Of a stretch of 64,000 nucleotides of DNA, positions 21,210 through 33,330 are shown piece by piece. The position numbers were made by a program, and so were the translations under genes. The stretch is taken from assembly GCA_021464415.1 (NCBI GenBank), contig CM038468.1, positions 26,007,325 to 26,071,324 of the forward strand, in the 5' to 3' direction. The stretch is from Lonicera japonica (Eukaryota; Streptophyta; Magnoliopsida; Dipsacales; Caprifoliaceae). The notes under the pieces are model-generated. The model was given only the letters and a program-made list of their open reading frames with translations, was not told the origin of the DNA and made no database searches. Position 1 is the first letter of the stretch. The number at the start of each line of letters is the position of its first letter.

Positions 21210-22061
21210 ATGGAGAAATCTTATAGGATGGAGAAGTTCGATGGAATCATGAATTTCAGCCTATGGCAGATGAGTATGAAAGACTATCTCGTAGTGCTGG
21301 ACTTGGATGATGCCCTAGAAGGTCCACCAATGGTGGAACAAAAGAAGAAGGATTTGGATGATATGGAATGCTCAAGACTCGAAGCTGTATATGAAGAATT
21401 GAAAAATCAGGATAAAGCCTTGCAACTAATTTGGACTCTACCAGGTTCGTACAAGACGCTAATTCAGAACTTTATGAGTAGATCATCTTTCAGCACCTTG
21501 GAGGTGTGTCAAGCTCTGTCTGCGGAAGAAATGATGAGAAAGAGGGATCGAATCAATACCGTTCAAGAAAACGCGTTTGTAGCGAATGAAAAGAAAGGTT
21601 CTAGCAAAGGACGGAAGACTATCTTTAAAGAAGATTGCTTTAAATGTGGTCAACCGGGCCATTATGCTAGGGACTGCCCAAGGAAGAAGGATGACATCAG
21701 GGAAAAACCGGCTACTAACCTTGATGGAGCCGCAACCGTTGCGATGACTTCTTATGACAAAGAAGCCGATCTTATAGATATCCTACTGATGCCTGCAAGC
21801 CTTATTGGTCAGGGAGGATGGTTCTTGGATTGCGGTGCCGCTATGCATGTTTGCAACAATCGTTCATTGTATAACACATATGAAGATTGTAGCGGGTTTG
21901 TCTACATGGGGGATGGCTCCAGATTACTAGTTCGTGGAGTTGGTGAAGTCCGCCTGGATTTGTTTGATGGCTCAGTTCAAACAATCATAAATGTTAGACA
22001 TGTGCCGGAGATAAAGTGGAATCTAATCATTCTCTCTAGATTAGAATCACTTGGGATGTGA
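21210..22061 (+). CDS. Copia Gag with CCHC knuckle and defective protease start
   Basis: An open 283-residue frame from the ATG at 21210, chosen over an upstream GTG at 21198 because plants initiate at ATG. It opens with a copia Gag start (MEKSYRMEKFDGIMNFSLW), skips much of the usual Gag middle without losing frame, and carries the knuckle CFKCGQPGHYARDC at about residues 145-158. It then enters the protease region, where the usual WxLDSGA is WFLDCGA, so the active-site serine is replaced by cysteine. The following residues resemble a copia protease and pre-integrase segment. The frame is undamaged, which fits a non-autonomous element that still makes Gag. No integrase or polymerase follows. 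Confidence 0.85.
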   Translation: MEKSYRMEKFDGIMNFSLWQMSMKDYLVVLDLDDALEGPPMVEQKKKDLDDMECSRLEAVYEELKNQDKALQLIWTLPGSYKTLIQNFMSRSSFSTLEVCQALSAEEMMRKRDRINTVQENAFVANEKKGSSKGRKTIFKEDCFKCGQPGHYARDCPRKKDDIREKPATNLDGAATVAMTSYDKEADLIDILLMPASLIGQGGWFLDCGAAMHVCNNRSLYNTYEDCSGFVYMGDGSRLLVRGVGEVRLDLFDGSVQTIINVRHVPEIKWNLIILSRLESLGM

Positions 22062-22082
22062 TACTCTACTCGAGGTGGAGTA

Positions 22083-22307
22083 ATGAGCGTGTATCATGGC
22101 GACGATGTGGTCTTGAAGGCAAGTCATTGCAGGGGCTTGTATAGATTACATGAGAGAATTGTACATAATGGTGCTAGGGAACCAAGAAGCATATGTTCTG
22201 GTGGTGCAAACGTAGCAAGGATGAGTTATGGCTTAGGTGGTGGCTCTAGACCGTTGACAACTCAGAGTTACGTGCCAGTGATGGTGTCCAATACGGATAT
22301 GGTCTGA
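22083..22307 (+). pseudogene. Remnant of the Gag-pre-integrase segment
   Basis: Follows the Gag frame after a stop. The first ~30 residues (VYHGDDVVLKASHCRGLYRL) resemble the pre-integrase region of copia Pol, then the sequence diverges and no HHCC zinc finger or DDE core is present. Confidence 0.5.
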
Positions 22308-22458
22308 TTATCGAAATAGATAATCGGATGTGGCTCGATCATTGACATAGATGGTTGAGTGGCCCTTGTAAAGGGTGAGACAAAAGAAGATTTCATGTGT
22401 CAACAAGGCGAAGAAGAAGATAGCAGTTGGTTTTGTTACCTTCGCAAAAGGTGGTGAT

Positions 22459-23115
22459 TGTTGTGTTTTTTGCTCGGTTCCAAACCCAAGGGAAGATGAG
22501 TTTTATGGGAAATCAAATTGTTCGCTTAAATGGTGCAAAAGAGGATTTGTGGTTCTGGTAAGGTGCAAAAGCACTTTTGCACCCAGAATATTGCATTCTG
22601 GAATGGTGCAAAAGCACTTTTGCAGTTACGCGGAAAAAGTGCAAAAGTCGTTTTGCAGTTAGGCGATAAATATGTTTCCTTATCAAACTTGGTTTCCTTG
22701 TTTATTTTGGTCTCTATTTCCTTGTTAATAGTTTCCTTATTTACATATGATTGTATTTCCTTATTTTATATTGGATGGACTCTATTATATTGTTATATAT
22801 AGATAGAATCATTCAATATAATAAGGCATGAGAGAATTATTCTTCTTTCTGTGGGATTTGTGGGAGAGTTCATCTTGTTGTGAGAGAGGTTAAAGAGCTG
22901 TTGATTTTCTTCTTCTGTGAGTGCTTTGAGTGCAATAATTCTTGTGATAGATTTTGTAATCGTTTTCAAAGAATTAGTGAAATCTTCGTTTGTCGAATAT
23001 TGTGTGTTCCATTATCTATCTTCTTGCTTGTTTCTCATCCATATTATCTCTAGTTATTAATATCCACTATTTGAATTACGATCTGTGGCGTGATTTATTG
23101 TTAATAATCACAACA
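22459..23115 (+). repeat. 3' LTR of the TR-GAG copia element
   Basis: Same length as the 5' LTR with about a dozen substitutions. The GTGCAAAAG palindrome is retained at 22562-22583. Confidence 0.93.
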
Positions 23116-23120
23116 TGCCC

Positions 23121-25472
23121 TTCTAACCTCCAACCACAATGGGTAAACACACATGCTCTTCACCTGTATATTTATTAATCTCCACTTTTTCAAACTTATC
23201 ATAGTCATTGAAGTGCATTTAATGTCATCATGGTGTTCTGATGGAGAAGTACATTGTCTACCATCAGAGTACACTATTATAGGCAAATATCTCATCACAG
23301 CACCAGATTACAGACATCTAAGAGGTCCATTAACTCTCCTGTTTCCCTTAATAGTCTTCGGTTGGTCTTGCAAATGTGGGTTAGCACACATATGCGGCCT
23401 TGCTAAGTCAACGATATGGTCCTTATCTTGCTAACGTTGGCTCCCACGTTGAACATTGACTTATTGACTTTATTTAACAAAAATCCACCCTCATCATACT
23501 CATACATCAATATTAATAAAAAACTAATTGTATATGCGTTATCCATGTTGTTATCTGTGCTTACAACACTATTCATGTTTGTATAGAATTTTGCGTATTT
23601 ATGACCCTATTCATCGTTACGAAAAATTATTTTTACTTGTTTGAGATGTTTAAATAAATTAGTTTTATTTAATGTCCAATTCCAACACACACCCATATAT
23701 TTATATTGTAAGGTCCAAAATTATAAGGACTTAGCCTAGTTTAACTTAATTCTGGTGCCTAATCGTTTTGATTTATAGTCGCTTACCTCAAGTGAAGAGG
23801 CGTTAAAGTGAAGAAAATTCGATCGATAAGCAAACGTCTAAAGCCTTGAGCATGAATCCAATGTATTAAGGGATCGAGTTAAGTGAGAAAGCATTAGCAA
23901 TTGGATTTAATTCGAGTTCTAGGTGTTGATTTTTTTAATGTTCATCTCAAACTATTTTCGAATTAAATTCATATTTTAAAAGGTGGATTTCTTATTGCAC
24001 GCGAGTTTACTATACTTATTTTGCTTCGGAAACTATCATTCAATATGTAGACATGACTTAAGAGCTTTCGGAGTGATCCATGTGTGTTTAAAACAAACCG
24101 AATGAAAAATGCTATATAAAATCAAGTGCATTAGAAATCAATGAACGGGCCCATTATGAGCGTAAGTAAACCGGTCCATTCATTAAATCTTGGCTAAGAG
24201 CTGCAATTTTGAAAATAAACTACAGACCCATTATGGTAGTAAGCCGTCTGCTAGTTATTTATGGGCAACGTGAATTTTGAAAAAGTTGTGATAAAATTTA
24301 TTTTAACTCGATTTGTTCCCCTATTTAAAAGAGGATTTTGGTCAAGACTTCTAATATAAATATAAGCTATGATTATGGGTCTTATACACATGTTTTAATT
24401 AAGATAGGGTTTCAAACCTTAGAGAGAGATTAAAACTTCAAAACATAAAATCCAACTTGGGGTTTAAATTCATGCCAAGGCACATATTCTTTCTTTGAAG
24501 AACAAAATAAATCCTAAAGTGCATGTGATTAGCAAACGGTGTTAAAGAGATTGGTGCGAGACCGAATTGTGTAATTCTCTATGACCCAAATCATGTGATT
24601 CTAAGAGGGACTTTACACGCAAAACGTGGAGACTTTAGTAGGCGGCTTGTCCTATTCAAGTTGTGACTTTTGTGCGATTTGTGATTAATTGAGTTTGTAA
24701 ACTTTTGTGCATACAGTGAATTGTTGAGGATTAGTCATGCACTACAGTATTACCTCATTAATTATGGTGTTTTCTTATCTTTTTAATTTTTGTATGCTAG
24801 AAATGATTAAACAGGTATTTTAGAATTAAAATCCTATGTTTACTTTCCAATTTGAATAAAATAGGTTTTTAAGAATCCAACCATAAATAAAAAATTTAGG
24901 GTTAATTATTTTGCTTCTGCACGCAAACCTAGAGCTTTCATATATTATGTATTGTGTTAGTTTATGTTTTATTGATGAGGTTATATTTATAACAATTAGA
25001 TTATTTTGCGGATGTCGTACTGAAGAGAATTGATAGATACTTAGGGTGCATTTGGTTACATGGCTTTGAAATTTTATTAAAATTGCAATTCTATAGATCG
25101 AATTACAATTCTCATAATTACAATGTGATAAAATCACAATAACATTACTTAAATAGTCCATGGGTGGACATTCTGGATTTGCAGGTAATTTAATCTTCTA
25201 AATAGTTTATTATGTTTGTTGGTGATAGTTCTATCTTTCCCTAATTTAGTTGCATGATTAAAAAAGTAATGTATTTTTCAGATTAGCAAACAACCAAATA
25301 GTGTCTTAATCTCTTGAATTACATGAAAACAAAATCTCATAAAGAAGTAGTTAATAGATAGATTAATAATCCTATTATATATCCTTATGATAAATAGAAG
25401 AAACAAGAAAAGCAGAAGTCACACATGTCCTTGTCAAAAAAATAATAATAAAAGTACAGACAATAAACCATC
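23121..25472. other. Intergenic region between copia element and UGT gene
   Basis: No supported gene. 23697-24760 has the look of a decayed LTR (TGTAAGGTCC near its start) but I could not find a matching end or TSD. 25044-25310 has partly inverted ends (GCATTTGGTTAC and CAACCAAATAGTG) suggestive of a hAT-type MITE, also unproven. Confidence 0.4.
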
Positions 25473-26861
25473 TCAAATCTCATCCACGAAAGCCTTTAGA
25501 TTCAAATGTGAAGATCCACCTTCTTCCACAGCTTCCCTTGCCAAAATTTTCCATTTCTTAGCATTCTTTCTCACTTCATGTCCTCTTTCTCCATCTCCCA
25601 TCACCAGTTCTATGCACTCCTTCATCTCACTTCTCTCCACTATCCCTTCTTCATTTGGCTTCACTCTCACCCCTGTCTTCCACACATCCTCAATAAGCTT
25701 CGCGTTTGTCGCTTGATCGAACCACTGAGGAAACGCCACCATCGGTACCCCACAAGTCACACTCTCCAGCGTCGAGTTCCACCCACAATGTGTCACGAAA
25801 CACCCCACCGATTTGTGCGAAAGAACCTCCACTTGCGAGCACCACGGCACTATCATCCCTAACTCTTTCAATTCGCCACTAAAATTCATCTCGTCTTCTT
25901 GTTTTTTCGCCCCGTTATTGTCTTCTCTTATCACCCACAAGAATGGTCGGCGGCTCTGAAGCAATGCCTGCCCGATCTCTTCAATTTGTTTGCTCGAAAA
26001 TACTGAGATGCTTCCGAATGATATGTAAACGACGGATGATTCGGTTTTTGAATCCAACCATTCAATGTAGTTTCTTGATTTTTGGAAAAGATCTCCACCA
26101 AATGATTTGTCGGAAGGGTCTTTCCCGTCCAGGAAAGCCGACGGCATCAACGGTCCGATTGCCTTCATTTTGAGCTTCTCCGTAGTTCTTAGGAATCCGA
26201 ACTCCAACGCGTCGAACGTATTCACGAGTATATTAGGGTTGGTTTCTTCCTCGATTATATTGAAGTGTTCTTTGAAAGTTGGGAGAGGAAAGTTGTATGT
26301 GTTTGAGGACAGAAGGAATGATGGAAGATCATGGTTAGTGAGGAGTGGCAATCCCGGTAATTGAATTAAAGACGAGGGGTCACTATTACTTTTACTAATA
26401 ACATCACCGTACCCATTGAGGTTATAGTAATAGATGTCAAAAACGGTGGCCGGTTGGATCCACAGAAGTGTACATGGCACACAGAGACGATGAGCCACTC
26501 GACCCGCCCAAGAAATTATGGTAGTGTAGACCACTTGGGCAAACGGTTTGCCTTCGGCTGCCCCGGTGGTTATAAGTTCAGCTATGTGTTGTGAACCATG
26601 GTTTTCCAGCTCGGATATGTAGTTTTCTACGTCACCACCGGACTGTAGGCCGTTTTCGTAGCCGTCAACGAAGGGAGAGAGGGTTATGCCTCTTGGGATT
26701 GTTGTGTCGGTTTGGTTTTTGATTATTCGATTAATGGCCGATTGGCTGGTGGAGAAGGTGACCTCGACGCCCATTTTGATGAGGCGCTTGGCGAATTGAA
26801 GGGATGGGTTTATGTGCCCCTGCCCCGGAAATATCACTACGAGGACTCGAGGGCTGGCCAT
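25473..26861 (-). CDS. UDP-glycosyltransferase with UGT75-type signature
   Basis: An intact, intronless 462-residue plant family-1 glycosyltransferase (GT-B fold, cytosolic). These transfer a sugar, usually glucose from UDP-glucose, to small acceptors such as flavonoids, auxin, abscisic acid or apocarotenoids. The N-terminus carries PGQGHINPSLQFAKR with catalytic His16. The 44-residue PSPG box runs from W340 to Q383 and contains HCGWNS; the final glutamine (FPQWFDQ) is typical of UDP-glucose users. The segment VVYTTIISWAGRVA has threonine where many UGTs have the His-activating aspartate, and it is followed by LLWIQPATVFDIYYY; both are UGT75 hallmarks. A TATA box lies about 110 bases upstream. 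Acceptor substrate cannot be told from sequence. This is the only intact UGT of the three copies in the window. Confidence 0.93.
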   Translation of the reverse strand: MASPRVLVVIFPGQGHINPSLQFAKRLIKMGVEVTFSTSQSAINRIIKNQTDTTIPRGITLSPFVDGYENGLQSGGDVENYISELENHGSQHIAELITTGAAEGKPFAQVVYTTIISWAGRVAHRLCVPCTLLWIQPATVFDIYYYNLNGYGDVISKSNSDPSSLIQLPGLPLLTNHDLPSFLLSSNTYNFPLPTFKEHFNIIEEETNPNILVNTFDALEFGFLRTTEKLKMKAIGPLMPSAFLDGKDPSDKSFGGDLFQKSRNYIEWLDSKTESSVVYISFGSISVFSSKQIEEIGQALLQSRRPFLWVIREDNNGAKKQEDEMNFSGELKELGMIVPWCSQVEVLSHKSVGCFVTHCGWNSTLESVTCGVPMVAFPQWFDQATNAKLIEDVWKTGVRVKPNEEGIVERSEMKECIELVMGDGERGHEVRKNAKKWKILAREAVEEGGSSHLNLKAFVDEI

Positions 26862-26969
26862 GCCTATTTAGTATGACTGAGAGAGATTTTGTTTTGGGTG
26901 TTTATTATGTTTTGGTGGTGAAGTGAGAGGGGATGGGGTTTGCATGAAAGGTGCATGGGGGTGAATGGA

Positions 26970-26978
26970 TATTTATAG
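26970..26978 (-). promoter_or_regulatory. TATA box of the intact UGT gene
   Basis: The minus strand reads CTATAAATA about 110 bases before the ATG. The inverted partial copy retains the related sequence CTATATATA at the equivalent place near 28550, supporting it as an ancestral promoter element. Confidence 0.6.
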
Positions 26979-27109
26979 ATAAAGATATATGTGATGTTTG
27001 GGGTGACGCAATGGTGGCAAATAGTTTTATAGTTCGTATGTTCAGCTTGATAAGGAAATTTGTAGTATTTTGACTTGGTATTAACAATATGACTTGGTAT
27101 TAACAATGG

Positions 27110-28430
27110 GCGCCGTTCATAGATCTCTAGTATTTTGACTTGGTATTAACAAGTCAAACTTCATAATAATAGTAAGTAAATATAATTATATTTTTTGATA
27201 AAATAATATAAAATTTTAGAAGCATAAAATATTAAATCACAGTAAGGGTCCGTTTGTTAACAACATATAAAAAAAAGATAAAAACAGTTGATTTTTGTGA
27301 GAATTTGAAAAATAAGTTAAGACATGTGAGATATCTTCTTACTTTGTGAATTTTTTCATAGAGAAATTTTCTTTGATAGTTTAAGAAGAAATTTTTTTCA
27401 CAAAAAATGGTAAAGGGTGAAGGGCATCTACTCATAAAATGAACATGAAATGATGAGTGCGTTACCACATGGCTCAATTTATTTTCTAACTTCTTATTAA
27501 ATCAAGTATTTTATTTTTCTTTTTTCATATTATTATCAAATGGAACATAATAGTATCTTTTTGAATTATCTCTATAAAAGTATCAATGGTAACAACTTAC
27601 GACAATTGCAAAGCTTTAGAAAGATACTTGGATTACATTAAAAAAATGTTTGTAACTTAAGAACTAGTTTATTAGTCTCGTTTTAATAATAATATGAAAA
27701 ATGAAAAGAAAAACACTTGATTTGCATGAAAAATTATAAAATAAGTTAATATATGTAATGAAATGCTCTATATATCATGATAATTTTTATGAGTAGCATC
27801 CTTCATAATTTTTTACGGAATTTTTTTCTTCATCAAAATTCAAAGAAATTTTATAATAGTTTTAGGATTCAATACTGGAATTTTGCACACACGCGGTGCA
27901 TGTGCAATGTAAATATAAGTATTTTGACGGAAAATAATAATTAGTAAGTGACTATGTAGTTGAACATGTCTTAACACCCTTGTAATTGCAAGTACAATTT
28001 GAATCATATTACTTACGCTTAAGTATAATTTATTTTTTTGAACTTGAAGGTGGAAGGGATAAAATTGGAAATTAGCTCAAAACTTGACATGACTTCAAAT
28101 AAATGAATTGTCTTCTAACTTTATATAATAGTAAATTGGTAGTATAAAACAAGCTCAGTTGTTGTATAAATTAATATTGTATAGTTAGACACAGACTATA
28201 GTTAGACCGCACCCTCAACTTTACGTGTTTAGGCAAGATCTCTTAAATTTTTATAAGTCGAACTCGAGATCACCCGGACCTTTGTGGGAACATTTGCAAG
28301 TGAATGGTAATTACGTTGTCGTGTTTATATATGATTCTTACCCGTTCCACGCCCAACTCTTTAACTTTGTTAAACATGCCAATTAAATTTACAATTCAAA
28401 ATACGACTGGTCTATATATGAATGGCGCCC
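27110..28430. other. Spacer between the inverted UGT copies
   Basis: AT-rich, no gene. 27242-27560 has an imperfect fold-back: AAAGATAAAAACAGTTGATT and following bases are partly complementary to 27440-27535, and a third direct partial copy lies at about 27690-27800. It may be a decayed MITE (start GGGTCCGTTTG), but I cannot confirm the ends. Confidence 0.4.
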
Positions 28431-28668
28431 ATTGATAGTAAACCAGAAAACACCAATCATATATACAAATTTCCTTATCAATCTGAACATACAAACTAGA
28501 AAACTACTTCCCACCATTGCGTCACCTAACAAATGTCACATATATATTTATCTATATATATCCATTCACCCCCATGCACCTTTCATGCATACCCCATCCC
28601 CTCTCACTTCACCACCAAAACATAATAAACCCCCAAAACAAAATCTCTCTCAGTCATACTAAGTAGGC

Positions 28669-29073
28669 ATGGCCAGCCCTCTAGTCCTCGTAGTGATATT
28701 TCTGGGGCAAGGGCACATAAACCCATCCCTTCAATTCGCTAAGCGCCTCATCAAAATGGGCGTCGAGGTCACCTTCTCCACCGGCCAATCGGCCATTAAT
28801 CGAATATCCAAAAACCAAAGTGGCATAACAATCCCACAAGGCATAACCCTCTCTCCCTTTGTCGACGGCTACGAAAACGGCCTACAGGCAGGTGGTGACC
28901 TAGAACACTACATATCCGAGGTGGAAATCCATGGTTCACAACACATCGCTGAACTTATAACCACCCGGGCAGCCGAAGGCAAATCGTTTGCCCAAGTGGT
29001 CTACACTACCTCAATTTCTTATGCGGGTCGAGTGGCTCATCGTTTATGTGTGCCATGTACACTTCTGTGGTGA
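28669..29073 (+). pseudogene. UGT75-type gene, inverted and truncated copy
   Basis: 134 residues matching the N-terminal domain of the intact UGT with 17 substitutions (about 87% identity). The upstream flank from about 28430 also matches the flank of the intact gene in inverse orientation, so the duplication included the promoter. Homology stops at the codon for the tryptophan in LLWIQPA: the next three bases (TGA) belong to unrelated DNA beginning TGATGCATAC and create a stop. The catalytic His is present, but the whole C-terminal sugar-binding domain and the PSPG box are missing, so it cannot act as a glycosyltransferase. The remainder was not found in the window on this strand. Confidence 0.9.
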
Positions 29074-29526
29074 TGCATACATAAATACATAATCGTTTGA
29101 TTTTGCCTATAGATTGAACAAAATACTTTTGCTAAAACCCTATAAGAATAAAGTGATTTCACCTTTGTGGATCATGTAGAGGATCCATATGAAAAGATTA
29201 GGGTTTGAAAGTATCAAATTGCGATTTGGTCAGGTTTTTATAATTCACGCTAAGCTGCGAAAATTAATTATTTTCGCTACCAAAATGACTTATGATAATC
29301 CTGATTTTTCGCGTTATAATTGTAACTTCGCGTTCTGAACGACATATCCAAAAATCAGCCCGATCCAACGGTGCGATCAAAAGTTACGATTAATTTATGA
29401 TTGCTGTGCTGAGAACCTAAAGATCTTCTATCGTATTCCTTCTGCCATCAAATCTTGCACCGAGTGCGGGCTATGGAATCACCAAGATTTTCTCCTCTCT
29501 CAATAGAACAAACCCTCACTCATGAG
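29074..29526. mobile_element. Unidentified insert that cuts the UGT copy (LTR-like fragment)
   Basis: About 450 bases unrelated to the UGT, starting TG directly at the UGT break and ending where the copia LTR begins. No coding. A truncated LTR is the best guess from the TG start and context; no TSD could be verified. Confidence 0.35.
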
Positions 29527-31080
29527 TGTTGACCTAAGGTCTTAATCTTATTTTGATAATAACAATAAATAAATCATGTGTAATTTAACATGTTTCTTAA
29601 TATAAGTATACAGTTCACTTACTTGAAAAATTCAAGAAAAACATGACAAGGATCACTCTTTACTATTCGATCATTGGACAAGATAAGGAAGATTAAATTT
29701 CTCAATGCAAATCATGAAGCACAAATAATCAAAAAACTATATGAAACGCTTCAAGGAAAAAGTTTCAAATAAAGATCAATCCGAAGAAACAAATCAAAGT
29801 ATTCGAAAACTCGTTAATTTAGTAATTCAGTGAGTGCTTAAAATTTATGTAAAGTTACTTTATTGATTAAATCCCTATAGCTCAAACGTATTCATGCATC
29901 TTTTAAAGATTGATTCAAACAAGCTTGAAATTCAATTTATTTGAAAAATATCATTTTACAAAGACCGAGTTTCAAAATAAATTCATATTAATTTTAAATG
30001 ATCATATTTTAAGCTCTAATAAAAATAGGTATCTTAGAAACATATCTTTGAGGTTCAAAAATCATTAGAATTTTATTTGGAACTAAATTGTTAAATTGCA
30101 AAAATATTTTTATTTTACATTTAAAATTCGCTCAATTTTCGCCCAGTTTTGATTTATTAATATGATGGAGGCCTTTCTGGACTCCGATCATTTTGCAATT
30201 TTTACAGTAGTTAGAAATCATCTCTTACTACTTGTGACTAAAATTTGAGCATGATCCAACGGAAAAATTGGGAGAAATTATCAAAATAAATTTAATTTTT
30301 GTTGTCAAAACTAGCTGTTGGAAAGTTTGAAAATGTATACCATTGACCCAAAACCTCTCTTAATCATCCCCAACGGCCATATGATTTTGCAAGCTATATA
30401 TATGAGGTCCTAGACATGTTTTAACACACCTTGAATCATTCCAATACTCTATTATTCATATATTCAAATATACAAAGATTCAAGAACACATTTTGATCAA
30501 TCTTTCATCTTTTGGGTTATATATTTTTGATCAATCTTGATAACTCTAGTGTGAGCTTCATTTGTAATCTTCAAATACACTTGAGAGTTATTATATTGGT
30601 GTATATCACCACAAATAATTCATTCTTCGTTTCAAAAGAGAGTTTGTCTCTTTGTAGAGTAAGAGAGCATATCTTGTGAGAAGTGTAGTGTGTATAACTA
30701 CATTTTGAGTGTTGTGTGCATAACAACATTTGTATTGAGGTTTGTTCTTCACCTTTAGAAGATTGAATAGTGAAAATTCTCGTGAAACTAACTGAGTGCG
30801 GACGTATGGTTTAGGAAACCGAACCGTGAGGACGAAAAGTCTCGAGCTTCAAATTGGTTTAATCTCTCTAAACTCAAGCTCTTTTTTTATTGCTATATTA
30901 TTACTTGTATTTTGAGATTTCTTATTTCCTTATCTTGGGATTGATTACTTGAAGCTTATTATTTTCTTAATATTGTTGCTTAGCTAAGTTGCTTTGCTTA
31001 AATATTTTAAAAATGTTTTAGTTCCGCATTAAATTTTTAAAACCCTATTCACCCCCTCCAGGGTTGTTTTCTGACCAACA
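29527..31080 (+). repeat. 5' LTR of copia element A
   Basis: 1554 bp, TGTTGACC...CCAACA. It matches the CACTA-interrupted LTR at 46389-53607 along its whole length, which defines both. The primer-binding site TGGTATCA begins at 31083. Confidence 0.9.
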
Positions 31081-31082
31081 AT

Positions 31083-32176
31083 TGGTATCAAATGTTATAC
31101 TCTTATTTTAATTTAACAATCTTAGAGTTTATGATCATGTTTATATATCAAAGAACCGATTTTTTCAAAGGTCTCTCCACCCATATACCACCTATATTTG
31201 ATGGTAAAAATTATAGCTATTGAAAAAGTAGAATGAGTATATTTTTACAATCTAGTGATTTTGAACAATAGGGAGTTGTACTTGAAGGACCCTATGAAAT
31301 TACCAAAAGAGATGATAGTGAAAAAATTGTTCCTAAGAAAATGTCCGAGTATGATGAAAATGATATTAAGAAAATTCAATATAATGCTAAAACCTTAAAT
31401 GCTTTAAATTGTGCATTAATCATGGATGAATATAACAAAATTTCTAGTTGTAAAATGGCCAAAGAAATTTGGGATAAACTTGAGGTTACCTACGAAGGAA
31501 CCACTCAAGTTAAAGACGATAATATAAATATGCTTGTTCATGATTATAAATGATTTAAAATGGAGCCTAATGAATCTCATGCTTCCATGTATAGTAGATT
31601 TTCTATTATTACTAATGATTTAGATCTTATTGGAAAAGTTTATTTTAATGAAGATAAGATAAGAAAAATTCTTAGGATTCTTTCAAAGAAGTGGCGTCCA
31701 AAAGTGGCGGCGATTCAAGAAGCAAAGAATCTCTAAATACTCAGCACGGATGAGCTTTTGGGATCTCTAAAAACTCATGAGAATGAACTTCAAAGAGAAG
31801 AAGAAGAGGATACAAAATCAAAGAAAACTTTAGCTTTCAAAACTATCCAACATGAAGATAATGATGTATTAATGGATGGTGATGAAGACATGGCGCTTCT
31901 ATCTAGAAAATTTATAAAATTTCTAGTTAAGAAGAAAAATTCTCAAGGAAAGGATAACAAATATCCATCATCCTCTAGAAGAAACAACGATCGATCGAAT
32001 CAACGAAGAGGAGAAAATGAAGAAATCAAAAAGTGCTATCATTGCCATGAACCCGGTCATATCAAGCCAAACTGTCAAGTTAGAAAGAAGGTGAAATAGG
32101 ATAAACGAGATAAAGTATTGAAACAAGTGAAGCATGCACTAAAAGAAACATGGAGCGATTCCGAAGAAGGAGAATC
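31083..32176 (+). pseudogene. Copia element A: decayed gag
   Basis: Primer-binding site followed by a broken Gag. The UBN2-type Gag core is recognisable, as is the knuckle CYHCHEPGHIKPNC (about 32035-32075). Stops include TGA at 31221 and TAG at 31269, both at normally Trp codons and both also present in element B. A private TGA ends the segment at 31551-31553, and a TAA lies near 31735. Homology to element B ends at 32176 inside the sequence following the knuckle; protease, integrase and RT are absent. Confidence 0.85.
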
Positions 32177-33330
32177 GTGGCAACTGTGGTCTTAAGATCT
32201 AACGCGATCCCGGATTGTCTTTCCTAGCTAGGTTAATGGATCATCAACCCTTGAACTACGAACGTAGCAAGAACCTTGGAATACGTCAAAAGATGGAAGG
32301 CGGAAACCTCAGCCCAACGCTTCAAGAAGCGCGAACCTTGGTATGATCGAAGATGCCATAATCAGTTGGTGAAAAATTGATTGTTTAGTTAAGAACAATT
32401 GAATTAATCAATTCAATTTATTCAACATGTTCTTATAGAACACAAAGAGAAAAGTCTCAATATTATTAATCGAAAAAACTCCTTTAAAACAATGAATCCA
32501 TCTCCGTTAAATAGGAGTAAACAAAGCCTTAGAATCCTAATTCAAAAAGGAAATTAATTCCTACTTAGAAAAGGAAAATAACTTCTAGAATAATCCTAAT
32601 ACAATAAGAAAATTAATAATAAAATAATAAGAAAACTTATTCAAAAAAGAAACTACTAATCCTAATTCCTAATTGAATAATGAGACTCAAGAAGCCCAAT
32701 AATTTAAAAACAACTTAAAAAATATCTTCTAAATTATTCCAATGTGCCTCATTGCGGTTCTGATCTCTTGAATTTCCACGCCCAATCTTTAGGAACCCCA
32801 TGGAATGTATAATTATCACTTAAGTTTCTTGCATCAAGCATGTAAAATTCTATGGAATTCCTTTTGAATTTTCATGCTCTATCCTTGTGATTCATTGTGT
32901 GTGGATCATCATTTGGAATGCCATGAACCACCATGGTTGAACATAAACTGGAGCTAAGCTGGATCATATCAAGATCCCCAAGAGTAATCCCTCTCCTTTT
33001 TGTTGACAATGAAGGGGGAAAGAAGAAGTAGAATATGTGTGTGTTTGAGTGTTTGGTACACACCTTTTTTGCTTTAGTAGTATTATGTTTGGCTTTAAAA
33101 CCTTAAGTACTATTCTCGTTTGTTTTAAATATTTATGTTGGTTTTAAATATTAGTACTCTATGTTGGTTTGAACTTAAGTTTTTTTATGATATTACTATG
33201 CAATGTTTTGATTTAATATTTTGTTTATCTTATGCATAGTTTGAGGGGGAGTATTTCCATTTTTTTATTTTATTTACGTTCTTAATCACAAACACATATT
33301 AATTTATTTCATCATTAAAATAGGGGAGAT
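32177..33330. other. Sequence between copia A gag and LTR C
   Basis: From 32177 the sequence is unrelated to copia B. 32400-32720 has weak resemblance to 35083-35350, suggesting pieces of one repeat family. 33061-33330 looks like the 3' end of a copia internal region, with a G-rich tract AGGGGGAG near 33243 and a polypurine tract ATAGGGGAGAT just before the LTR at 33331. No intact gene. Confidence 0.45.

Larger units (their letters stand above)
20512..23115 (+). mobile_element. Complete non-autonomous Ty1/copia element (TR-GAG type)
   Basis: Both LTRs are 657 bp (20512-21168 and 22459-23115), starting TGTTGTG and ending CACAACA, with 5-bp TSDs TGCCC at 20507-20511 and 23116-23120. The primer-binding site TGGTATCAGAG begins at 21171, and AAAAGGTGGTGAT just before 22459 serves as polypurine tract. 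The internal region is only 1290 bp and encodes Gag and a protease start, without integrase or RT. I count about a dozen LTR differences (roughly 2%), so insertion is fairly recent. It must have been mobilised by enzymes from another element. Confidence 0.95.

Noticed and set aside
23697..24760. Possible solo LTR
   Set aside because: A TGTAAGGTCC start is visible, but no matching CA end or TSD was found.
25044..25310. Possible hAT MITE near the UGT gene
   Set aside because: Ends are only partly inverted and no 8-bp duplication is convincing.
25387..26364. Several plus-strand ORFs opposite the UGT genes, also at 39478-40503
   Set aside because: These are antisense shadows of UGT coding sequence, kept open by codon bias.
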